Notes: generated from the letters alone by a model not told the origin. DNA of 64,000 nt from Ecdyonurus torrentis (GCA_949318235.1 OX439127.1:35572656-35636655); one strand, 5' to 3'. Numbered from the stretch's first letter, positions 37,982 to 53,135 are shown. Numbers and translations are program-made.

Positions 37982-39104
37982 CGCAGCTAGCTAATTAGTA
38001 TAGAACAAAACATTTAACGTACAAGAAGAAAGAGCACGGATTGTAGCATCTTGAACTAGAGAAAGAGAGAGAGAGAGAGAGAGCTGAGACAAAATGTCTC
38101 TTTTTCTCTCTTTTAAGCACATTTGGTTTGCATCGCAATGTCACTAGTCTGTATAGTACAAAAGAGTATAAGAAAAAAGAAATAAAATGGAGAATAGGGG
38201 TTATTTGTACGTTTTATAACCCAATACAACGTTTAGCAAAAGAAGGGAGGGGAACAAAAAAGTTTGAATTCAAAATGTCGTGTTTGTATTTTCATCGGTT
38301 TTGTTGTGGACATTTGACTTGTACGGTATAATAATAGAAAAGGAAGTAGGAAAAGAAATTCAAACAAGAAGTTTTCCTTTTTCGTCTATCCAGACAAGCA
38401 TGAAAACTGTCGTTCTTATCCTTTTTTACGTGGTTGATATTGCTATACAGTTTCTTGCTTATACTTTCAATACGTGAGCAACTGAAAGAATAAATAAAAA
38501 AAAAATCTATATCTGTAAAGATTCAATTTATTTCAATATATTTGGATTAGTTTAATAAAAATGTTTGGAAAAGTCACAAGAAATTTAAAACAGTTTTTTG
38601 TTCCATCATTTAAATGCTAAGGAATGTTTATTAGTCAAGTGAATGAGAAAGGTTTTATTTTTTCACTATATACGAAAACGAAAAAAAACAAACAAACATA
38701 TATTTTATAGAGAAAACTATGCCGGCTCAACTATATATTTTATGCACCTTTGGTGTATAATACCTAAGCTATTTTATACCATTGCAATAATCAAGCTCTG
38801 CTGCAAAGCCACTCTGCTGTACAACAATATAGTAATGCAGTAAACATTAAGTATTAAGTTTCATAAGCTCATAATTGTGTTGAATAGCATTTTTTTTTCT
38901 CCGTATACAAAATTACTGTGGCAGTAATAATATATAAATATGCAACGTAATAAAGTTTATACAGTTTTCATTAAAATGCATAATAACTATTAAAAATAAC
39001 GAGATGCAATGGAAAATTTATTTGGATTTTTTTTTAATAATGTAGAAAACTTCAGTCAAGCTTAAAACTCTTGAAAAAAGTATTGCGATTGCTACTGGTA
39101 TTAT

Positions 39105-39235
<131 letters not shown>

Positions 39236-39521
39236 ATAGAAAATGATGATGTTACAGAAATGGTATTGCATTGAAGTGCAATCAAGAAAAAAATGTATAT
39301 CTGACTCAAATATTTTATTCACATATAGGTTATATTTTTTTAATATAAAAAAGGAAGAGGAATTGATTCATGACGATTTTTTTATTACACGTTTGAGAGA
39401 TCATAAACCGTTAGTCCCATTTTGCAAGCTTTCAGAATTTTTGAGTTGAGATGTAAATTTTATTTCAATTTCAATTTAAAGCAATTTTGTTATCTGTCAC
39501 ATTCTTTGTTAAGGTCACATA

Positions 39522-39559
39522 AATAAAATGATGTGTAACAAAAAAAAAAAAAAAAAAAA
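39522..39559 (+). other. AATAAA followed by A20
   Basis: A polyadenylation hexamer (39522-39527) lies 12 bp before a run of 20 A (39540-39559), the arrangement left by a reverse-transcribed, polyadenylated RNA. No target duplication or recognisable parent transcript was found upstream, and AATAAA is frequent in such DNA. Confidence 0.25.
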
Positions 39560-41326
39560 TGGAAGTATTATATATACACATTACAACAAAATGCTGAATA
39601 GCATAATATAATATAAATTAATGTGATTAATGTTTAATGTTGTTTAAAAATCACAGCAATATTGAAATTTTGACGTGGAAAATTTAATAGTTTTTTAATA
39701 TATATTTTTGTTGTTGTTAAATGTCATTCTTTCATAAATATATTTTACAAGCTATTAAAAGTTAATTGCAGACTCTAAAAGATTGTCAGTAATATTCTCG
39801 ATAATCACTGACCATTAAACTTAATGGAATTTGAATTTACAATAGAAAATCAGTATTGGATATTTTCATATCATATTAATATAGCTGTTTCTTTGTTTAA
39901 CCTATATAACAAAATCTTTACCACGAAACCATAAAAAGATAAATTAAGATAAAATTTTTTGAATTTGCAATAAGATTTTATATAAGACTTTTTTTCATCG
40001 CTTAAGTGAAGAATAAATATGAGAAGGATTTTCTGCTACATTGTTTCCTTGATATGCACTTTAAAGTTATATATTTTATAGATAATATTGCAATTGATAT
40101 TTTTGTTGTTGTCAGCATTGATAGAGTTTTTACATAAAAGTTTGTTTTGTACCTTTATGGCTAAATAAATACGAGGTGTAACACTTATTTAATTGCAATC
40201 ACAAATTTAAAAACATACATTATGAAATTATAAGCATAGTGTTTTTTTTAATACGTTGCAAAAAAGAAGAAAAAAAAAACTTGACACTTTCAACTTATAC
40301 TTAAAAAAAAAAAAGAACAATGTTCAAAGTTACACGATTCAAGTATAGCATTGAAACATGTAAATAAATAAACAAAATACTTATAATATAAATATAATAA
40401 ATATAAATACAAGCATATTTTTAAGTTTTGTAATACAACGAATGTTGTAATGTGTGCAGTACATCATATTAACCATTCATACGAGACCAATATTGTATAA
40501 TGTAAATTAACTCATATTTATAGCAAGTAAATATATTTAAATATTTATTCTCATTGCAAACAAAATAGCTCTTTCATAATTAAACATTATTATAATACAT
40601 TTATACTCTATTTGCATAATAAAGTAAATAATTAGTTTATCAATACATGCACACCTTTTAGAAAAAATAATAATAATAATAACAATAAAATCAATAGTTG
40701 TGTTCGTGATATTGATGTCATTGTGTTAATCTATATATATACACGATTTCAAAACAACAAACTGAGTAGTATTTTATATATCGTAAAAAGTAAATATCAA
40801 ACAAATCGTTTTACTCCCATGGCACCTTACGATTGACTGGAATATGATAAAGATATATAGCACATTGACATGTTGTGCTATTTAGGTCCTTGAAAAGTCG
40901 ACAGATATTTTTGAAAATAATTATTATAAAAGCATTTTTAAATATATTGACGAAAAACAGTACATCGAAATACTACGTGCTATATAGTACTTGGATTACT
41001 TTGACTATTCTTTTTCTTAAATTTGTCGATAATATTGCCTATAAAATATATTCGGCATTTTGACACAAAGGCTAATAAACATTTTCATCTGAATTATAGC
41101 TTATAATTTAAATTTAAGAGCTTATTAGTATTAGCTTTTTTTTTTTTTTTTTTTTAAATTATGCTCGACGTTTTTTAATTTAATTTATTATGTGGTTTCA
41201 TTAAGAATTTCACAAGCCTCCTTTTTTTTTTTTTTTTTTTTTGAGCTTGAGTCAAGTTTTTTTTTTAGGTCTCACAGCTTTAAATATAATTAATAATCCT
41301 CTCTTTTTAAGCTATAGTAAACTTAA
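39560..41326. other. A+T-rich non-coding DNA
   Basis: I see no inserted element, exon or RNA gene. Short T tracts at 41139 and 41223 precede the TA array. Confidence 0.5.
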
Positions 41327-41469
<143 letters not shown>

Positions 41470-42330
41470 TTTACGCTGGCACACGTTTGTTGTATCTACA
41501 CTTCACATTCAATGTTCTGAAAGAGAAAAAAAAATTAATTGATTAATTTTTTACATGTACTGTTTTCAATTTCTATTAAACAACATTTACAAAAAAATAC
41601 TTATTTCTATTGCAATCAGAAATTCAACAATACAGTATTATTTTATAAGCAAGCATAGGTTAAAAATAAATAAAAATATTGACAATATAATATTAGATAA
41701 TATAGCTATTACGTAATAATAGGTAATAATAAAACTAGGTTCTTTACTTCTGTAAAACGGATGCTTTTTTATAGTGAAAAAAAAAGTGTGATGTAAATAT
41801 CCTGAAGAAAAGTATTTTATTACCTGCGCCAGGAAATTACTCGTCTTGGCGACAGCAGAGAAAAGCACAGCTTCTTCCTATCGATCGATCTTTCTCATTA
41901 GATCCTTTATAATCAAATCGTAATATTACTTTTGTTTCTATATAAATTTATCTCTTATTTTATAAAGAAAATAAGCAATAAAGCAAAAGATGTGAACAAA
42001 AAGATAAAGGAAAAGATTTTTGTATTTAAGGCATTTGCTTGCGTATTTGTTAAACAATTAAATACAAAAGGTATGATTATTTTATATATATATACATTTC
42101 TGACACAAATTTTCATTAAAATTTTCGTAAAGAACAAATTTCATTGACGCCTAAAAAATACAAAGAAAAGTTAGGGTTTAATTGAATATGAGAGTTTCTT
42201 CTGAAAATTTGACATTTATTTACTGAGTATTACAGTGCTAGTGTAAAATGTCGTATTACTTTGAACTCTCCGTCAGTTATTATTATTTTTTTTTTTTAAT
42301 TCTACGTTACAATTTTCGTACAATTTTCGT

Positions 42331-42365
42331 CCAGCCAAGATCCTCATTTGGATCTTGTCGGCTGG
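42331..42365. other. Strong hairpin sequence
   Basis: CCAGCCAAGATCC (42331-42343) pairs with GGATCTT-GTC-GGCTGG (42350-42365) around a TCATTT loop, with a 3-base bulge. The stem is 13 bp and G+C-rich in an A+T-rich setting. It is followed by GGTTCGAAT, which resembles a tRNA B box, but no A box is seen. It may be the remains of a structured RNA-derived repeat or a transposon end. Confidence 0.4.
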
Positions 42366-42412
42366 TTCGAATATCAATAAAATAAAATTACAGATTTTTT
42401 TTATTTTTTAAA

Positions 42413-42465
42413 TCAATTTCAATTCAAATTCAAAATTATTTATTTATTCAACAACAGAGTTATAA
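42413..42465 (-). mobile_element. Possible LINE tail, minus strand
   Basis: On the minus strand this reads GTTGTTGAATAAATAAATAA followed by TTTTGAATTTGAATTGAAAT, which resembles a LINE polyadenylation region with a TTTGAA-type tail. It is short and A+T-rich, so a chance simple sequence is also possible. Confidence 0.22.
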
Positions 42466-42806
42466 TTGATTAGAGAACAAAAATATTCAAATAAGCATGA
42501 TTGGAAATAATTTTATGTAAATCAGTATAATATCATAGTTTATAGTAATAATGTAAACTCGTTTAATATATTTAAATAAACTATGTTACCTCCATATATA
42601 TATAATTAGCACTTTTTCTTTTATTATATGTACTACGTACACTAAATATTTATTTTAAGTATACTTGAATTTTCAGTACTAATTTTACGTTTATTATACT
42701 GTTCAATTGAAGTACTCAGTAAATAACACTTGCATACGGTGTTTTTATTTGTTTGCTAATTGACTTTGTATAGAGCTTAAATAATGTGTAAAACTTAAGT
42801 TGTTTT

Positions 42807-42846
<40 letters not shown>

Positions 42847-43134
42847 TTTTTTTACATATTATATAACGTGATTCCACTCATATTATTATTATATAATATA
42901 ATATAGATACTGAATTTTATTCGTATAGTCTCCAAAAATTAAGAGACTCATATTATATAAATTCTTTAATAAAATGTGAGAATTTTAATACAACTATTGT
43001 GGTATGTCGTAAAAGATAAACATGTGATATTATTACATATATACTTAATGTTATAATATACAAAACTTTGTAAGATTATTTTACAACAACTTTCACGTTA
43101 TTTTTAGTTAGAAAATTTTGTAAACAAACTTGTC

Positions 43135-43137
<3 letters not shown>

Positions 43138-43212
<75 letters not shown>
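43138..43212 (+). repeat. (AT)n microsatellite
   Basis: About 75 bp of pure AT. Confidence 0.95.
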
Positions 43213-43215
<3 letters not shown>

Positions 43216-43537
43216 TACAGTATTATACTCTAAATTTTTAAAGATATAATTAATTTGCTGTACGTGCATTGAGTATTTAATGATGTATTTTAATACTAAA
43301 AATATATTTTGTGGCATTTGGTAGTTAGGATAATTTATGGGTATACTTTTTATACAAACTTACGAAATCTACTTAAATTACTAAGATTGATTAAAATCAT
43401 AACAAATCTGCATATTGAATTATATTTTAACCAATAAAATAATATGAAATACAACATTGAAAATTATACTTGCTGTTGCGTGCAACAAAAATGATTAGGG
43501 TTTATGTTTATATTTGGATGACATCAGTGATTTTATA

Positions 43538-43539
<2 letters not shown>

Positions 43540-43609
<70 letters not shown>

Positions 43610-43615
43610 TATATA
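43540..43615 (+). repeat. (AT)n microsatellite
   Basis: About 76 bp ending TAATTATATATATAG. The array at 43138 ends in a similar TATAATTATA pattern. Confidence 0.95.
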
Positions 43616-43642
43616 TAGTAATTCTGTATTCTTGCACCTAAA

Positions 43643-43644
<2 letters not shown>

Positions 43645-43675
<31 letters not shown>
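43645..43675 (+). repeat. Poly(T) tract, 31 T
   Basis: An uninterrupted T run 30 bp after an AT array. Confidence 0.9.
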
Positions 43676-43679
<4 letters not shown>

Positions 43680-44644
43680 AAAATTCATTTTATTACCAGA
43701 GGTTTTAATGTTTGAAAACATAATCTTTTAATGGATTTGTGTTAAAAATAAAAATATTAAACATGTTTTATTTTTTTGATATAACATTTTTTTCCTCGTA
43801 TTTGACTTTATTTTATAATATTTATAGAGTAAATATATTTAAATATAAAAATATAATAAATATTTGTGGAGTGAACATTATAAAAATAGGTATTTGAAAT
43901 TATAATAATTGAATTTTCTGTAAACATTATACACAATTTAAACATGCCATCTCTTTTTTTTTTTTTATATAATATATTATTTATGTATACAAGTATATAC
44001 ATAGCAAAAGTAAGCTGCATATATTATACTGAAATAAATAAATAAATAATAGTAATAAAAAATTAATACTACGAGTAAAGCATGGGATGCAAATACAGAA
44101 AATTGCATATTTTTTCTATACTTAATCTCTATAGTGTATACTATTATTATTCAATAGTTTTATTTATATGTCAATAATATTGAATTTGAAAATAAACATT
44201 TTATTATAAATGGTAATATTTGTGTTTACAAAATGCATTTAATTTACATGTAAATTTTAAGAGATTTTCGTATATAAATATGTGGTTTTTAAAAGTATTA
44301 TATAATAAGCTTTTAAAAGCAGTATTTTATGATGGTTATACATACAGGTAAGATATAATCTGTAACCTCGAATACCATGTTTAAATCTACTAAAACACTC
44401 CAGCTTGATTTATTCTTCTGTATAAAAGGAAAAAAAAGTGTGACTTCAGGTATAATTTACGTACATCATCAACACACATTAGATTAAACAGCTCAAGGAA
44501 AATTTACATGGTAACATTTAAGTAAGGTTAACGTAAATATTTTCATTGCAATGTATGACTTTTTATGTAATTATAAAGTGTAACTAAAATACTAACGTGT
44601 AATGTTTGACTCTATTTTAAATTTTGTTTTATTTTACGTAAAAA

Positions 44645-44990
44645 TTCAATTTAATTCAATTCAAAATAGGCCCTAGGTGGTTACGCCTGCAAGTAGCATA
44701 GATAGGCTTTTTGCTCCACAATATTTATTGTGTAATGGTGCATACAGTACTTCTCAAAGTATTGCCTCAAGCTACTAGTAGAAAGAAAATATTATGTAAA
44801 ATAACAGTATGTGGTACAAGCAAAGAACTTGCGATATTTGCAGTATAAGAGCCACTTTTATTTTAGAATCTGATCCCTAATTGCATTCTATTTTCCTGTT
44901 AGGTTCAGCAATAGAGCTTGCTTGTAGCTGTTGTAGCCCTTAATATAGTGCCTATATTGACTTATTATTATTATTTTGTTACACACGAAT
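44645..44990 (-). mobile_element. Probable LINE 3' end, minus strand
   Basis: On the minus strand this ends ACCACCTAGGGCCTATTTTG followed by an A+T tail of TTGAATT-like units (44645-44667). A terminus of this form followed by GAATT-type repeats is common in insect non-LTR retrotransposons. The preceding ~300 bp is non-microsatellite sequence of moderate G+C with no open frame. No coding motif was found, so the call rests on the tail. Confidence 0.35.
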
Positions 44991-45119
44991 AAAAGAAATT
45001 ATGTAACTTATGCTAATTTATAGCATAGTTGTTATTTTTTTTTTGAAAAAGCATAAATATTTATGAAATACATTATGTTTAATATGCTGTCCAGCATGAT
45101 TATTTTTTAATATTGCGGA

Positions 45120-45276
45120 ATGTTGCTGTAATTGTTTTTGTATATATGTTTGGCTATCATTTCTAATTGCTTGTGTTTTTTTTAAGCAATAACCTGGACT
45201 GATGCATATTTTTGTGTATTATGTGTATAAGATGAAAGAAATGGATAAAGAATTTTGAATTTGAATTTGAAAAAAA
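45120..45276 (+). mobile_element. Probable LINE 3' end, plus strand
   Basis: The plus strand reads through TATGTGTATAAGATGAAAG, then ATGGATAAAG, and ends in AATTTTGAATTTGAATTTGA and a short A run at 45251-45276. A GATAAAG/AATAAAG-like signal followed by TTTGAA repeats is a recurrent end of Jockey/CR1-like elements. It lies tail-outward from the probable LINE end at 44.65 kb. The 5' limit is not visible. Confidence 0.35.
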
Positions 45277-45405
45277 GTTGCTATCGTATTTACTGGAAGT
45301 AATTTCTGGAAGTGCTTGATTGCTTGAATTTGTAAAGTGTAACAATACAAGATTCAAGTTGGTATTCATAAACTTTAAACATTAAATTTGTGCTTTAGAA
45401 ATAAA

Positions 45406-45526
<121 letters not shown>

Positions 45527-45804
45527 GAATAGGACTATGATTCGTTACTAAAAATCAAAACTTTTATAACTTTTTTCTTACTTCAACGTTTATGGAAGTT
45601 TTATTTGAAAAATTGAACAGCAGTAATAAAAAGTAAAATGTTTTTCTTTTTCAAATTGTTCATACAACTTAGTAATTTTTTTAGTTGTTAATGGAATTTA
45701 TAAAAATAAAGTATAACATTCCTAATCATCACCCAGGGTAAAAGAATTTACATGTAAACCTTTTGTACATTTTATACTCAAGCACAAAAAGCAATTTTTT
45801 TTTT

Positions 45805-45840
45805 GTTTTTGTTTTTGTTTTTGTTTTTGTTTTTGTTTTT
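45805..45840 (+). repeat. (GTTTTT)6
   Basis: Six exact hexamer units, preceded by a T tract. The only hexanucleotide array in the window. Confidence 0.95.
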
Positions 45841-46089
45841 GCTTAAATATTTTTAATTAAAGAAATAATAGATTTTCTGCTAGAAAATTACTATTTCAAT
45901 CATATTGTTTATTTATAACTAAATATGATATGCGTTTATATAACATAATAAAATAAATTTCATTCATCGTGGGATTCAATGTTAAATGTTTGAAGTGTTC
46001 GCATTAAATTGCTGCTTACACGAACTCCCTCGCTTCAATGCTTCACTACACTTAACTATAGCCCTTTTACGGAGTTTATACGCGCCGAA

Positions 46090-46266
46090 ATGAAACGTTT
46101 TACATCAACTATCTGCAAGATTGTATTAGTAATAATAACTTTACAAACGTGCTTATATCCTAAACATATTATCTGTAATAGGTCAGAACTGTATTTAAAT
46201 GAACATTGTAAAATCTTGAACTTTTTTTTTCCTCTCAAATCAAAAAGAGGCAACACGATGCATTAG
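46090..46266 (+). other. Small ORF with signal-peptide-like start
   Basis: From an internal ATG this 58-codon frame begins MKRFTSTICKIVLVIITLQT, a basic start followed by a hydrophobic core, then a short Cys-bearing segment (CNRSELYLNEHC). That pattern is seen in small secreted peptides. The C-terminal part becomes low-complexity (NFFFPLKSKRG). The frame could end at an intron or be a chance frame. No family is recognised and there is no adjoining exon, so I do not call it a gene. Confidence 0.15.
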
Positions 46267-46677
46267 ATGTTCACACAGTACAAATTATTTAGTGCATTAC
46301 AGTATAATTTTAAAATTATAGACATGCATAAATACTGAATAAATATATTTTTAAGAACTATTGAGTATAAATAAGAAATGACGTTTTTGTTATTGACCTA
46401 GGCAGTTTATAGAAAGAAGATGTTACAACAAGCGTTGGTCTTGTCATAATGTATATATTTAAAATTTGTGTGTACAACAATGAAAAACTAATTTATAAAA
46501 ATGTTTCAACTGGTCGTGGAAAGAATTCTGTTAAACAAATATAAAAAATAAAACAATAGCAATAAAAAAAATACATATAATTTTTAATGAGAAGGCAATG
46601 ATGTTAATAAAAGATGCAAAAAATAGTTTAAAAAATAAATAAAAAAGATTCAAATTTAAACGTTTAGAATGCATCAC

Positions 46678-47969
<1,292 letters not shown>

Positions 47970-48037
<68 letters not shown>
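47970..48037 (+). repeat. (TC)n microsatellite
   Basis: About 68 bp of pure TC, the first of two large TC arrays only about 80 bp apart. Confidence 0.96.
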
Positions 48038-48038
<1 letters not shown>

Positions 48039-48117
48039 ACCATGCCCCTTAATACAATATTGACGCTGGAACACTATATACTACACATTTTTTATCGATA
48101 TCTGATACACCACTTTG

Positions 48118-48263
<146 letters not shown>

Positions 48264-48785
48264 CTTTCTCTCTCTCCTTCCCTCCTGCTTCTTCATTTCT
48301 CATTTTTTACAGTCACCGGGTGCTTGTAATATTAAAAAAGTTGATATCATATTTTTATTAATTTAATGAAATAAGCTTGCAATAAAGATTCAAAACATCT
48401 TTATACATTATATATATATAATAAATTTATTTTTTTAATAAATTGAGCTAGTAGTAAAGATTTATATCATGTACCGAGTCCCACCCAAGAAGTTGGCTGC
48501 ATTTAATTCACCATGCAATCTATTGCAACTGCATAACTGCACACTTTCTGCAGCTGTGTATTTACAATGGACTTGCATTATTATTGTATTTTAGACTATT
48601 CATGATAAAAAAAAAATTAAATTAATGTCCTTTCTTTTCTAGTTTCATATAAAGTTGGAATAGATAGTTCAATTATCGGAACAAAACATATTATATTAAA
48701 AAAACAGATTTTAAGTATCTAAATACCAAGAAATTGGCTAAGAAAACAAACAGTTCTCAATGTTTTAATATTACGCTACAAAAAG

Positions 48786-48813
<28 letters not shown>
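48786..48813 (+). repeat. Poly(T) tract, 28 T
   Basis: Followed by ACAG, so it resembles a 3' splice site, but no open exon follows. Confidence 0.9.
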
Positions 48814-48816
<3 letters not shown>

Positions 48817-48859
48817 GAAACTAAATTGTAATATAATCCACTCTGTACTGTACAGTATA

Positions 48860-48862
<3 letters not shown>

Positions 48863-48932
<70 letters not shown>

Positions 48933-48938
48933 TTCTTT
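48863..48938 (+). repeat. (TC)n array with breaks
   Basis: About 70 bp with a CTCCTCT phase break like that near 48157, plus TTTC interruptions. The shared break suggests the same slippage process or a duplication. Confidence 0.94.
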
Positions 48939-49294
48939 CATTTTGAGCAATTGTCATAAGCTACACAGTTTGTTACTTTTTTATATTATTATTGTGTGTG
49001 TTTTTATAAAAATGTAATTTTTTAAAGAACAAAAAGCTAGCAATTATAATTTTTTAATGCATACACAAGTTTTTTTTTATTTTTTTTTTACCCTTTTGTT
49101 ATTAAAATATATTAATTTTGTAAATATATACTATAATGTATACAAAATATTATACATTGAAAACATTTATATACATGGGGACAGAAAAAAAAAGAAGTAA
49201 CATTCTTTATTTCAATATTATGGAAATTGTATAAAAAAAATTAACTGTTGTGCATTATATTAATATTTTAACAAAAAAGTAGAATAGTCATGTA

Positions 49295-49328
<34 letters not shown>

Positions 49329-49612
49329 CTTTTTTGTGTTAGAAAAGCTTATTAGTTTGCACGATTGGTGAGGCAGTAGTATATAGGTCTCCAGAGAGTC
49401 ATAGTTTGCTGTGTAAGCTTGGCTAAACAAGCCACGTCGCATGCATATTTTCTACAACATGTTGGGGCGACAAGTTTTGCACTCGAGGTTAGGTGACCTG
49501 CTATGTGGCTTTTCTCATCTCATCTTCTCTACTTGCTTTGCTTTGCTACATTGCACTTTTCTCAATATTATTCCCTCCTTTCATACAAACTTCGTCTTAT
49601 ATTCAAAGTATA

Positions 49613-49616
<4 letters not shown>

Positions 49617-49655
<39 letters not shown>
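49617..49655 (+). repeat. (GA)n microsatellite
   Basis: About 39 bp of pure GA. Confidence 0.95.
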
Positions 49656-49661
<6 letters not shown>

Positions 49662-49680
49662 GTTTTTTATATGTATAACT

Positions 49681-50790
49681 CTTCACTGAAGAGTATTGAA
49701 CAAACTCTATTCTTATATCATAAAAATTTACATAAGAAAATACACTTTTTTCCTTGCATTTTTGCAGTTACGTAAAATTTAATTATTAAAAATTCCAATA
49801 TGCTTTTTTATCATTTTTTTTATATATATTTTTCCTTTCCGTAAGTTTTCTTCAGTGACATTTGTTATAGTCTTTTCTGTTTGATAACGCATAGGGGATT
49901 TATTGTTCCCAGTTTTGATTGCTCATTACTATGGGGTCTGGATAATTAAAGTTTTAAATCGAGTAATTCATGGTAAACCTTTTTTTTTTTTTTTTTTAAT
50001 TTTGGTGAGTGAATAATTTCCCCCCTTATCATGTTAGATCCGGTGAATAAAGGTCTAGAATCAAATTTAAGCACGTTCTTTCGCATTAATCCCAACATTA
50101 AATTCTGTACCGCATCTGATAACCTAAGCGTTTACTTACTAAATTGTGTCTTTATCTAATATTGGACAATACTTTGATCGCAAGCATTATGACATAAATG
50201 TGCATTAATTTTGCCTACATTTACAAAGCTTTTTCACCCGTCAAATAAAGTTTAGGCAGTCGCGATCATGACGCAATATAAGTCATTTTTTTCAGCTTAA
50301 AAATGAGAAACAAATTATGTATAAAAAATTTATTATACTCCACATTTCAACTGTACTATGAAAGCTTCATTTTAAGTACTTTGTTAATGAAATTAACAAA
50401 AAAAAAATAATTAAATCATAATTTACTCTAATTTAACGTGTTATGAAAATTATTTACCACAGTAATAATTTATACTAAAAATACAGTATACAAAATCTGT
50501 GTATTTGTTTTGATATATACAAATTGTGAACTTGAAATTTGGTCCCAGCTGTAGTCCCTTGAGATGTGACATTCTACATACAAAAGTACAAGGTATAGTA
50601 AACTCCCTAGACAATTATCACATTGTATTTTATTATAGTATTATACAACTTGGGTTGCAACATGAATTGTAACGTAAGTTGATCGCGTCAACTCTAATTC
50701 ACGAGTGGATTATGTTGTGTTAGACGTATACAACAAACACAAGAAACTTGCAGTATTGGATTTCAATTGAAAAATTAGGCGCGCGCGTGA
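49681..50790. other. Unique non-coding DNA
   Basis: About 1.1 kb almost free of microsatellites, with moderate complexity. No frame, splice pair or inverted repeat stands out. Confidence 0.4.
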
Positions 50791-50793
50791 GTG

Positions 50794-50901
<108 letters not shown>

Positions 50902-51559
50902 TAAATCACAGACATTTTTTACATAAGTATTTACTCCTCCTCAATTTATGAGGTGTAATTTTAAATGAAAATAACAGCGAGAATAAACTGTATAACAATT
51001 TATTTTATTTTTTAGTCTACATTTAATAATAAATGTAACTATATCTGAGCCACGGTACCATATTTTCTAAATAACTAGCAATATTTTCTTACTCCTTATA
51101 GCTGGAAAGTGTTGATATATACGTATATAAAAAAAACATAGCCCCCCGCTGAATATTTTACACACACTCACACCGGAAATACTTCATTTTTTTCTACTGA
51201 AATTTTTCTAAACCTTATAAATATAATTCAATTTCATATACTAATAATCTGTCAATTTTTTGAATTTATATCTAAGCTAAGAAAAAGAAAAATAGATTAT
51301 CGAGTGTGAAAGATCAGAATTCCTACATCACATATATTTGAAAGATACAAATACATATATATTTATCTTTTAAATGAAATTTAAGTAAATGCAAATATCT
51401 GAGTAGGTTACTATATCTAAAACGGAAAGACACCAGAAAATAAACGTTAAACTTGCATCTTTAAAATGCAATTTAAAAAAGTAAGGAAGTGAAAATAATA
51501 TTCTCCATCATTCATAATCAAATGAATTTGTCATACTTGATACTTCAAGATATAAGTTA

Positions 51560-51912
<353 letters not shown>

Positions 51913-52104
51913 GTCTTTATTGCAAAATAGGCAAATGGTGCAGTCAGGGCAGAACAAAGGCCCTATCACTGAACCAACATTGGACAGTAGTAAAAAAAAA
52001 AAACATATATATTATATATATACCATTTTCCATGTCTTTACACAGTAGAACAAGGAACAAATCAAAATACAACAAACACAAAACCATATACACAATACAA
52101 CAAA

Positions 52105-52305
52105 TCACATATCAATAACTATACCTCCTGAAAAGAAAGATAAATTATATTTAACATTATTGACTGCTAAATAATAAGATACACTGTAAAATATATTTTC
52201 AAGTAGGTATTTCTGTACTGCTTTTTAAAATAATGAATATGATGCACATTGTTTTATATAAGATGGAAGTGCATTATATACTAGAGGAGAGGAATATAAT
52301 GCCAT
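52105..52305 (-). pseudogene. C-terminal remnant of a LINE reverse transcriptase ORF
   Basis: On the minus strand this translates to 66 residues before a stop at 52105-52107. It contains VYNALPSYIK, a gap, then SLF, an in-frame stop, KAVQKYLLEN and IFYSVSYYL. The order (W/Y)N-x-LP-x-x-I-K, then S-x-x-x-F-(K), then a YL motif is typical of the region after the reverse transcriptase domain in Jockey/CR1/L2-type non-LTR retrotransposons. One internal TAA breaks the frame after SLF. The short 3' UTR and the (TTTA)n tail that follow on the same strand support the call. The clade cannot be assigned, and no conserved polymerase core is visible upstream (plus-strand 52306-52600), so the copy is 5'-truncated or decayed. 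Confidence 0.6.
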
Positions 52306-53058
52306 TATATTCAAGACATTTAATTGTATCATGATTTTATGCTTCCTCCATGTTGTACACTCATGAAAATACATTTGATCAATATAGAATGCTGCTCATT
52401 ATGCATTCCTTAATCAGTGTAGTGCATGTATACCAAATAATACTGATCACTGATTTTCAAATACAATTACTGCAAATTTATATTACACTTTGTTATGTTT
52501 ACAACTTAAATAAACAAAAAATTGTAATAAACTAATTACATTATTTGTACGTATACAATTAAATTACATAAAAGATTAAAATTGTTGTTTTTTAATTTTT
52601 GTTTTTAATTTTATTTTGCTGTTGGTGCTTTTTTTTTTAAAGCTTGTGTGATGATTACATATTTTTTTAATAATAAAATCTAAAACTTAATGTGACAGCT
52701 CTGTTTATTTATTTTTTCAAGTAAACCTTTAATGAATATAAAAAGTATGTTATTATTGTACAATTATAATTATTATCATGTTTTCTATGCTACACTTTTT
52801 TTTTTTAATAATCCATTAATATGAAGATAAAAATAACAAAATTTATTGCAAAATTAAACATGGCAAAAAAAAAAAAAAAGAGATGAGTTTATATTTATAA
52901 AGAGATAAAATAGTAGGTTGTAAAGAGAGAGAAAGAGATACAGAAATCTTGATATACATTTATTTCCTTAAAAATAAACATGTTTGTGACGTGGAAAAAT
53001 AGTGCAATATAGTGGGTGAAATATCGATGACACACTGTGGGAGATTTAGGAGGAGGAA

Positions 53059-53063
<5 letters not shown>

Positions 53064-53135
<72 letters not shown>
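53064..53135 (+). repeat. (GA)n microsatellite
   Basis: About 72 bp of GA. Confidence 0.95.

Noticed and set aside
42362..42375. tRNA gene suggested by GGTTCGAAT
   Set aside because: There is no A box, no cloverleaf arms and no discriminator or acceptor pairing around it.
48786..48820. Poly(T)-ACAG as a 3' splice site
   Set aside because: The following sequence has stops in frame and runs into a TC array, with no donor site and no coding composition.
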